From CAVYUC01 sp963783085 (GTDB lineage Bacteria > Bacteroidota > Bacteroidia > Bacteroidales > Prolixibacteraceae): DNA of 64,000 nt. Below the pieces are notes generated by a model. It was not told the DNA's origin, made no database searches, and worked only from the letters and a program-made list of their open reading frames with translations. The DNA is taken from assembly GCA_963783085.1 (NCBI GenBank), contig CAWAMJ010000010.1, forward strand, positions 372,001-436,000, read 5' to 3'. Shown in pieces: positions 57,551 to 64,000 of this stretch. Position 1 is the first letter of the stretch. Each line of letters starts with the position of its first letter. The position numbers and the translations under genes are program-made.

Positions 57551-60500
57551 ATGAAAAAATATACCATACGTTTTATTGTACTGGTTTTATTTATTGGATT
57601 GGCTGGCCTGATGATTTTCTGTCAGCCTAAAAATAAAATCGTGTGGCAAATAGGCAAGGCCGATAATAGCGCTGGCGAATTTGCACTGGCGCCCGATGAA
57701 TACGCCCGTTTCCTGGAAAAGGATTTTGGCTGGGAAGATAAGTTCTATCTCGTTGGATTTTCCAGTGAAAAGGAAGACTGGCCCTACGTTTTGCCCGGTC
57801 CGTCCGATCAGTGGGGCGGTACCTCCGGTACTGCCGGTTGGCGTTCGCATGTGCTGAATATACTTTTTGGCCTCGATAAAGCTCCGAAGAAAGGAGCCTG
57901 GAGCTTAACCGTAAACGTGCTGGATTACCAAAAAGAAGACCCTCCACTTTTTAAAGTGACGGCAAATGGCGAATCATGGAAATTTCCACTTCCCAAAGGA
58001 TCGGGTAATAAAATTCCACAGGCAACAACGGCAGATTCTTCCGGCGTTATTTTGGAAATACCGCTTCCTGAAGGGGTGCTCCATGAAGGCGGAAATGAAA
58101 TTACTCTGACTACCCTGCAAGGCTCGTGGCTTGTTTTCGACCAGGTTCAATTGGAAGGTCCCGGCAATGCTCAACTGAAACAGGAAAAGAAGGCTTTTAT
58201 TAGAAATGTAAAGCCGGCAGACTATGAAATTCAAACTGATAACGGACCGGCACAGCCGCTTTTGGTAGATGTACAGCACCTCGACGGAATTCCTAAGTTG
58301 AAGGTGCTTCTGGATGGAGAGCAGGTATTTTCTCAATCGGTGGAAACCGGCAGGTATAACTTTGAAGTGCCCATGCCTGAAGTGGAAAAGCCCACTGAAA
58401 GCAAATATGAAATTTGGGTTGATGACGAAAAAATAGAACAAGGAACTGTCCAACGACAACCGTGCAAGTTGATTACGCCGGCGGAATATGCTGATACTAA
58501 AATGGGAACGGCTCATTCGCGCTGGATGATTGCCCCGGGTCCGTGGATGCCTTTCAGCATGGTTAAACTAAGTCCCGACAACCAAAATGCAGGCTGGCAG
58601 GCGGGTTACGATCCCATTTTCGAATCCATTGGCGGATTTAGTCACATCCACGAATGGACCATGGCCGGGCTGCTTCTTATGCCCACTAACGGCCCATTGA
58701 AAACGCAGGTAGGCGACCAACGTCATCCCGACGAAGGTTATCGCTCGCGAATCAATCCGGCCGAGGAAGAGGCATCCATCGGTTATTACAGAGCCGAACT
58801 GATGGATTACAACATTCTGGCTGAAGTTACTTCTACTACCCGTTGCGGATTTCAACGATACACTTTCCCGAAAGGCCGGGATAATTCACGCATTTTAATT
58901 GATTTGAAGATACCAGCCGAATATAATTATACCCTGGAAAAAATAAGGTTGGAAAAAGTAAGCCCGACGAGGCTGGAAGGTTACAGCCATCAACTTTCAC
59001 CGAACACCTGGTCGGGTGGCATCTCGCAGGAATATACGGTTCATTTTGTGGTTGAATTCGACCAGCCCATAAAAAAAATGGGATTCTGGACCGATGAAGG
59101 AATTATCGAAAATACGTCTGTGCTGGAAAAAGAACATCCTAAAGATGCCGGCGCTTTTGTTGAATTTGATACCGCAGAAAATCCGGTCGTTCAGGTTCGT
59201 ACCGGCATTTCGTATGTTAGTATTGAAAATGCTGCGAAAAACCTGGAAACGGAAATATCCGCGCCGTTTGGATGGAATTTTGACGCTGTTCGGCAATACA
59301 ATCTCGACACCTGGAATGACCTGTTTGAACGGGTAAAAATCACCACGACCGACCGACGTGAAAAACGAAGGTTTTATACAAACATGTACCGGGCAATTTG
59401 CAGCCGCAATACTTACAGCGACGTAGACGGGAAATGGGTTGATTCGGGAGAACGAATCCGGCAGATGAAAGATCCGTCGTCGCCGGCACTGGGTTGCGAT
59501 GCGTTCTGGAATACTTTCTGGAACCTCAACCAGTTCTGGAACCTGGCAACACCGGAGTGGAGCAACCGCTGGGTGAATTCCCAACTGGCCATGTATGATG
59601 CTGCCGGCTGGCTGGCCAAAGGACCGGCAGGAATGGAATACATCCCGGTGATGGTAGCCGAACACGAAGTGCCCCTGATTGTAGGAGCTTACCAGATGGG
59701 AATTCGCGATTTCGATACAGAAAAAGCATTTCGCGCAGTGAAAAAAATGGAAACAACACCGGGGCAGGAAGTGGACGGCGGCTATGCCGGAAACCGTGAT
59801 CTGGAAAGCTTCCTGAAATATAAATACGTTCCATACGACAAAGGTCGCTTTTCCAATACGCTGGAATATGCTTATGATAACTGGACCGTCGCCCAGTTGG
59901 CCAAAGCTTTGGGAAAAGAAAACGATTACAATACATTCATTAAACGGGGGGCCTACTGGCGAAATGTAATGGATCCGGAAACCGGCTACGCCCGTATGAA
60001 AGATTCACACGGCAACTGGCTGCCCGATTTTGACGCCTACAAATCGGGAGCAAACCATCATTACGTGGAAGGAAATGCCTGGCAGCTTACTTTTTTCGTA
60101 CCACAGGATGTTCCTGCACTGGCCGAAGCCATCGGGAAAGATCGGTTTATCGAACGGCTCGACTGGGGATTCAATGAGAGTTACAAGTGGCGGTTTAATG
60201 CGCCGAATGATGCGTACTGGGATTATCCGATTATGCAGGGGAACCAGCAGTCGATGCACTTTGCCTTTTTGTTTAACTGGGTAGGCAAACCGTGGCTGAC
60301 ACAGAAATGGAGCCGCGCCATCCTCGAACGTTATTATGGTTATGGCTTGGCCAATGCTTACCTCGGCGATGAAGATCAGGGACAAATGAGCGCGTGGTTT
60401 TTAATGACTGCTTTAGGCTTATTTCAAACCGATGGTGGTTGCAGCGTAAACCCGGTTTACGAAATTGCCAGTCCGCTTTACCCAAAAGTGGAAATCAACC

Positions 60501-60700
60501 TGGGAAAACGTTACGGCAGAGGTGATAAATTTGTCATTGAAGCGAAGAATGTTTCCCGGCTGAATAAATATGTGCAGTCGGCTACGCTGAATGGTAACGT
60601 GTTACAGGATTTTAAATTTCCCGCCAGCGAATTGCTCAAAGGAGGTTCTCTCGTTCTGGAAATGGGACCTGAACCGAATCAAAACTGGGGAATAAATTAA
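57551..60700 (+). CDS. GH92 exo-alpha-mannosidase with N-terminal lyase-like beta-sandwich
   Basis: The 1,049-residue protein has an SPI signal. Residues 30-205 are an accessory domain: VWQIGKADNSAGEFALAPDEYARF, then LPGPSDQWGGTSGTAGWRSHV and TTLQGSWLVFDQVQLEGP. This resembles the galactose-binding/rhamnogalacturonan-lyase domain III fold found in glycan-active enzymes. A GH92 catalytic part follows (AGWQAGYDPIFESIGGFSHIHEWTMAGL, CDAFWNTFWNLNQFW, VEGNAWQLTFFVPQD, AYLGDEDQGQMSAWFLMTALGLFQTDGG). It is intact and much larger than the other GH92 enzymes here. A 150-base gap separates it from the isomerase. Confidence 0.93.
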   Translation: MKKYTIRFIVLVLFIGLAGLMIFCQPKNKIVWQIGKADNSAGEFALAPDEYARFLEKDFGWEDKFYLVGFSSEKEDWPYVLPGPSDQWGGTSGTAGWRSHVLNILFGLDKAPKKGAWSLTVNVLDYQKEDPPLFKVTANGESWKFPLPKGSGNKIPQATTADSSGVILEIPLPEGVLHEGGNEITLTTLQGSWLVFDQVQLEGPGNAQLKQEKKAFIRNVKPADYEIQTDNGPAQPLLVDVQHLDGIPKLKVLLDGEQVFSQSVETGRYNFEVPMPEVEKPTESKYEIWVDDEKIEQGTVQRQPCKLITPAEYADTKMGTAHSRWMIAPGPWMPFSMVKLSPDNQNAGWQAGYDPIFESIGGFSHIHEWTMAGLLLMPTNGPLKTQVGDQRHPDEGYRSRINPAEEEASIGYYRAELMDYNILAEVTSTTRCGFQRYTFPKGRDNSRILIDLKIPAEYNYTLEKIRLEKVSPTRLEGYSHQLSPNTWSGGISQEYTVHFVVEFDQPIKKMGFWTDEGIIENTSVLEKEHPKDAGAFVEFDTAENPVVQVRTGISYVSIENAAKNLETEISAPFGWNFDAVRQYNLDTWNDLFERVKITTTDRREKRRFYTNMYRAICSRNTYSDVDGKWVDSGERIRQMKDPSSPALGCDAFWNTFWNLNQFWNLATPEWSNRWVNSQLAMYDAAGWLAKGPAGMEYIPVMVAEHEVPLIVGAYQMGIRDFDTEKAFRAVKKMETTPGQEVDGGYAGNRDLESFLKYKYVPYDKGRFSNTLEYAYDNWTVAQLAKALGKENDYNTFIKRGAYWRNVMDPETGYARMKDSHGNWLPDFDAYKSGANHHYVEGNAWQLTFFVPQDVPALAEAIGKDRFIERLDWGFNESYKWRFNAPNDAYWDYPIMQGNQQSMHFAFLFNWVGKPWLTQKWSRAILERYYGYGLANAYLGDEDQGQMSAWFLMTALGLFQTDGGCSVNPVYEIASPLYPKVEINLGKRYGRGDKFVIEAKNVSRLNKYVQSATLNGNVLQDFKFPASELLKGGSLVLEMGPEPNQNWGIN

Positions 60701-60841
60701 TAATGATAAAGGTATTTATTTTTATTTCCGTCGGAATTTTGATTGTAGGTTACAATCCACATCTGTTTGAATCAGTTTTACGGTGCCCCGATAAACTGCT
60801 CGGGGAATGCTCTAACAAATTTATTACTGAAAAACTAAATA

Positions 60842-60857
60842 GCGCAAACGTTTGCGC
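60842..60857. promoter_or_regulatory. LacI-family (PurR-like) operator palindrome
   Basis: GCGCAAACGTTTGCGC is a perfect 16-base palindrome. Its central 14 bases (CGCAAACGTTTGCG) equal the core of the E. coli PurR consensus and fit the general LacI-family pattern with a central CG. It lies 110 bases before the sulfatase start in the gap after the GH92 gene. No LacI-type gene is in the window. Confidence 0.6.
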
Positions 60858-60967
60858 AATTTGTTGGATTTATATATGTTTGTCTGTGGAATCTATTTTT
60901 TTATTCGTATCGATTCTCACAAAGTGACGCCTGTGGCACTTCGATGATAATTATAAATTTTTATGAG

Positions 60968-62497
60968 ATGAAAGTTAAAATGTTCCTTTTCGGAATTCTC
61001 TGGTTAGTAGCTGGTTGCAAGCAGGAAGAAAAAGCTGTTGAAAGACCGAATATTTTGTATATCATGTCGGATGATCACGGATATCAGGCAATCAGCGCAT
61101 ACGATCATCAGTTAATTGAAACGCCAAATATCGACAGGATTGCTCAAAATGGTGTAATTTTCACCGACTGTTTTGTCGGGAATTCCATTTGTGCCCCAAG
61201 CCGGGCAACTTTACTTACCGGAAAACACACCCATGTAAACGGGCAGACGGATAACAGCGTAACCTTTGATGGCTCGCAGGTCACATTTCCGAAGTTGCTT
61301 CAACAGGCAGGTTATCAAACAGCTATGATCGGGAAATGGCACCTGCGGAGCGATCCCACCGGTTTTGATTACTGGAACATCCTGCCCGGACAAGGACAAT
61401 ATTATAATCCTGATTTCATTGAAATGGGTGAGAAAAAACAGTACGAGGGTTACGTTACGACAATCACCGCGGATATTGCTCTGAAATGGTTGGATCAGCG
61501 GGATAAAAATAAACCGTTCTGCCTGCTGCTTCACAACAAAGCTCCGCACCGGACATGGGAACCTGATACCCTTCAGTTTGATGAATTCAGTAATAAAAAA
61601 TACCCGCTCCCGGATAACTTTTTCGACGACTATGAGGGCCGCCGGGCAGCCGCTGAACAGCACCTGAGCATCCGCGCAAACGACATGGATATACGTTACG
61701 ATTTGAAAATGCAGGATGAACAAATTCCTTCCCGCTTTCCAAAGGTGGATCATACTTCCAGAATGAACGAACAGCAGAAAAATGCCTGGGAAGCCCATTA
61801 CAATCCAATTAAGGAAGATTTCTTAAAACAAAATCTGAAAGGAGAAGCATTGTACCGTTGGAAATACCAGCGTTATTTGCAGGATTACCTGGCCTGTATC
61901 CGCTCGGTTGATGACAACGTCGGACGGGTAATGGATTATCTGAAAAAGAATGGTTTGGATAAAAACACGCTGGTGGTTTACACCTCTGATCAGGGATTTT
62001 ACCTTGGAGAACACAGTTGGTTCGACAAACGTTTTATGTACGAACAATCCTTCCGGACACCACTGCTCATGCACCTTCCCGACGGATACGATCGAAAAGG
62101 CAAAATAGATGCACTGGTTCAAAACATTGATTTTGCTCCAACTTTTCTGGATTTGGCAGGCGTTGAAATTCCGGATGAAATTCAGGGACGGTCGCTAAAA
62201 CCACTGCTGACCGGTGAGAAAAATGTTCCGTGGAGAAGCGCTATTTACTATCATTATTATGAATTTCCGAACGAGCACATGGTAAAACGGCATTACGGAA
62301 TCCGCACCGATCGCTACAAATTAATTCATTTTTATAACGATATCGATGAGTGGGAATTCTATGATTTAAAAACGGATCCCGAGGAAATGCACAATTTAAT
62401 TCACAACAAAAATTACGCTCCGCTTGCCGATAGCCTGAAAACGGAGCTGGTGAAGTTGCAGGAATTTTACAACGACACGGATAAATCGACTTATTAA
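60968..62497 (+). CDS. type I sulfatase (S1 family), lipoprotein
   Basis: The 509-residue protein has a lipoprotein signal (MKVKMFLFGILWLVAGC) and begins the sulfatase fold with RPNILYIMSDDHGYQAISAY (metal Asp pair). The formylglycine-forming motif is Cys-type (CAPSRATLLTG, C75). GKWHLRSDPTGFDYWNILPGQGQYYNPDF and TSDQGFYLGEHSWFDKRFMYEQSFRTPLLM are conserved. It needs an anaerobic sulfatase-maturating enzyme that is not in the window. The substrate is probably a sulfated glycan in the locus, likely 6-sulfo-GlcNAc or galactose. ATG 60968 is chosen over the upstream in-frame start. Confidence 0.93.
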   Translation: MKVKMFLFGILWLVAGCKQEEKAVERPNILYIMSDDHGYQAISAYDHQLIETPNIDRIAQNGVIFTDCFVGNSICAPSRATLLTGKHTHVNGQTDNSVTFDGSQVTFPKLLQQAGYQTAMIGKWHLRSDPTGFDYWNILPGQGQYYNPDFIEMGEKKQYEGYVTTITADIALKWLDQRDKNKPFCLLLHNKAPHRTWEPDTLQFDEFSNKKYPLPDNFFDDYEGRRAAAEQHLSIRANDMDIRYDLKMQDEQIPSRFPKVDHTSRMNEQQKNAWEAHYNPIKEDFLKQNLKGEALYRWKYQRYLQDYLACIRSVDDNVGRVMDYLKKNGLDKNTLVVYTSDQGFYLGEHSWFDKRFMYEQSFRTPLLMHLPDGYDRKGKIDALVQNIDFAPTFLDLAGVEIPDEIQGRSLKPLLTGEKNVPWRSAIYYHYYEFPNEHMVKRHYGIRTDRYKLIHFYNDIDEWEFYDLKTDPEEMHNLIHNKNYAPLADSLKTELVKLQEFYNDTDKSTY

Positions 62498-62516
62498 ATA
62501 ATACATTCAGACAAAA

Positions 62517-63995
62517 ATGCTACGAAACATTTTCCTCGTCGTTTTTATATTCTCAGCCGCATTCCACTGTTCCGCACAAAACTTTACAAAACATACTTTT
62601 ACAAAAAATAACGCGGGGAAAGCGGATGATTACAAGTCGATGACTACAAATGGCGCATGGTGCTGGTTTTCCGATCCGCGGGCGGTTTATCATGAAGGTG
62701 CACACAAGCGAACCTATGCCGGCTGGATTGATAATTTCGGAAATGTATATATAGGATTTTACGACCACGATACCAAAGAAATCAAATCTACAATTGTTTA
62801 TAAAGAACTGGAAATTGACGATCATGATGTGCCTTCGATTTTATTTGACGAAAATGGCCGTTTACTGGTATTTTTTAACATGCACATGCAGGGAACCCAG
62901 CCGCTGTTTTTGGTAAAGTCAAATCAACCTGAAAATATTGACAGTTGGGGCGAAGTAAAAAAGCTTTTTTTAAATGATCCGGCGTTGAAGGAGATGGGGA
63001 GCATGAACCATACTTACACAAACCCGGTGAAATTATCTGCCGAAAACGGGCGGATTTATCTTTTCTGGCGCGGCGTCGACGGCAAACCAAGCTATTCATT
63101 TTCTGATAATAACGGCGACTCGTGGTCGACCGGGAAAATATTTTTTATGCCCGAAAGAATTTACAGTTTCCGGCGTCCGTACACCAAAATTTATTCCGAC
63201 GGGATCAGCCGGATCCATTTTACCGTAACCGACGGCCATCCGCTGAAGGAAGAAGAAAACAGCATCTACTATTTTTATTATGAAAGCGACGCCTTTTACA
63301 AAGCCGACGGAACCAGAATAAAAAACATTGCAGAACTTCCGATAAAACCATCAGAAGCTGATTTGGTGTACGATGCTTCCAAAAGCAATGCCCGCGCCTG
63401 GAACTGGGATATCGCCCAAACAAAAAAAGGAAACCCGGTGATTGCCTATGCGAAATTCCCGACCGAAACGAACCATATTTATTGTTACGCGATTTGGGAC
63501 AAGGGGAAATGGAACAATTACGAACTGGTTGATGCCGGCAAATGGTTTCCGGAGACCATGCCGGGGGCAAAAGAAACAGAACCTTACTATTCCGGGGGAA
63601 TGGACATCGATCATGAATCGCCGAATACAATGTATCTTTCTGTGGAAAGAAATTCGGTTTTTGAAATCGAAAAATGGGTAACCAAAAACAAGGGGAAAAG
63701 CTGGAAAATTGAAAAAATAACCAGTGGTTCTTCGAAAAACAACGTTCGCCCGTTTGCCGTGCGCGGCGCCGGGAAAAATAATCCGTTGCAGGTGATGTGG
63801 ATGCGGAATTCAAAATACGTGCATTTTGCTTACGGGAAAACGTTGCAAAATGCCGGGGGAACATTTGACGATCGATATCAGTCAGCCATAAAAATGGGTA
63901 TTTTGAAAGATGTATCAGAGCAGACCAGCCGGGAAATAAAAATTTTACCGGCAGTTCAGTGGTTTGGGAAGATTACTGGTATTTTCGTCCTTTAG
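62517..63995 (+). CDS. BNR-type beta-propeller secreted protein, frameshifted near window edge
   Basis: The protein has an SPI signal (MLRNIFLVVFIFSAAFHC) and a seven-bladed BNR_4-like propeller: TTNGAWCWFSDPRAVYHEGAHKRTYAGWID, FGNVYIGFYDHDTKEI, DDHDVPSILFDENGRLLVFF, NGRIYLFWRGVDGKPSYSFSDNNGDSW, WNWDIAQTKKGNPVIAYAKFPTE. Relatives include PL24-type lyases and uncharacterised glycan-active propellers. At about 63965 the frame breaks: one added G in TTTGGG would give QWFGEDYWYFRPLVC continuing past 64000. The native gene therefore extends beyond the window. Confidence 0.83.
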   Translation: MLRNIFLVVFIFSAAFHCSAQNFTKHTFTKNNAGKADDYKSMTTNGAWCWFSDPRAVYHEGAHKRTYAGWIDNFGNVYIGFYDHDTKEIKSTIVYKELEIDDHDVPSILFDENGRLLVFFNMHMQGTQPLFLVKSNQPENIDSWGEVKKLFLNDPALKEMGSMNHTYTNPVKLSAENGRIYLFWRGVDGKPSYSFSDNNGDSWSTGKIFFMPERIYSFRRPYTKIYSDGISRIHFTVTDGHPLKEEENSIYYFYYESDAFYKADGTRIKNIAELPIKPSEADLVYDASKSNARAWNWDIAQTKKGNPVIAYAKFPTETNHIYCYAIWDKGKWNNYELVDAGKWFPETMPGAKETEPYYSGGMDIDHESPNTMYLSVERNSVFEIEKWVTKNKGKSWKIEKITSGSSKNNVRPFAVRGAGKNNPLQVMWMRNSKYVHFAYGKTLQNAGGTFDDRYQSAIKMGILKDVSEQTSREIKILPAVQWFGKITGIFVL

Positions 63996-64000
63996 TTTGC

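Noticed and set aside
60703..60927. 74-residue ORF between GH92 and sulfatase
   Set aside because: Its codons run through the PurR-like palindrome and a low-complexity AT-rich stretch, there is no recognisable motif, and it fills the region expected for a promoter.

Overview
The window comes from a Bacteroidota chromosome, most likely Bacteroidales/Marinilabiliales. The evidence is the 16S rRNA type, including its 3' end, the TTTG-N19-TAnnTTTG promoter architecture, a SusC/SusD pair with an ECF sigma factor and FecR-type anti-sigma factor, and many SPI or SPII secreted glycosidases. Genus cannot be fixed by eye.

Layout. 0-4 kb: an HxlR regulator faces a minus-strand operon (MIP18/DUF59 protein, heme-copper-oxidase-like membrane protein, two DUF2249 proteins, CopD-like membrane protein) that looks like a nitric-oxide or low-oxygen module. 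4.1-4.7 kb: two stacked C-terminal gene remnants, a parallel beta-helix protein and a GH92. 4.7-6.3 kb: GH20 hexosaminidase. 6.4-8.8 kb: a minus-strand run of small enzymes (SnoaL-like, two VOC proteins, SRPBCC, RibD-C reductase). 9.2 kb: tRNA-Arg(CCG). 9.4-10.9 kb: HD hydrolase, YjbQ-like protein and BFD-type [2Fe-2S] protein. 11.2-14.1 kb: two GH29 fucosidases. 14.3-20.2 kb: a complete rRNA operon (16S, tRNA-Ile, tRNA-Ala, 23S, 5S) with two tandem promoters and a terminator. 20.3-25 kb: O-antigen-ligase-like protein, the DUF2520/KdsC-like/Maf operon, and an orphan sugar-binding lipoprotein.

25.2-64 kb is a large polysaccharide utilization locus whose gene content fits eukaryotic-type N-glycan or alpha-mannoside degradation. 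It holds an ECF sigma factor, FecR, a SusC with an STN signalling domain, SusD, a surface lipoprotein, two GH38, four GH92, a GH2 beta-mannosidase-like enzyme, a six-hairpin glycosidase, a sulfatase and a BNR-type beta-propeller. The intracellular steps are present too: MFS sugar transporter, ROK sugar kinase, an aldose-epimerase-like protein and a two-domain mannose-6-phosphate isomerase. Released mannose could be imported, phosphorylated and isomerised to fructose-6-P. A UroD-family protein sits unexpectedly among the mannosidases, and a DUF433/DUF5615 toxin-antitoxin pair is inserted in the locus with its own promoter. GH20, the two GH29 and the sulfatase fit a fucosylated, GlcNAc-containing, possibly sulfated host glycan.

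The most unusual features are: six genes of the locus with single-base frameshifts in 3-4 nt homopolymers; a family of near-identical palindromic hairpins in the 23S gene plus one in a duplicated 5S 5' end; an in-frame palindromic insertion encoding LPAGRQG; a PurR-like LacI-family palindrome before the sulfatase; and the two-gene remnant scar at 4.1-4.7 kb. I saw no CRISPR array, insertion sequence or prophage.
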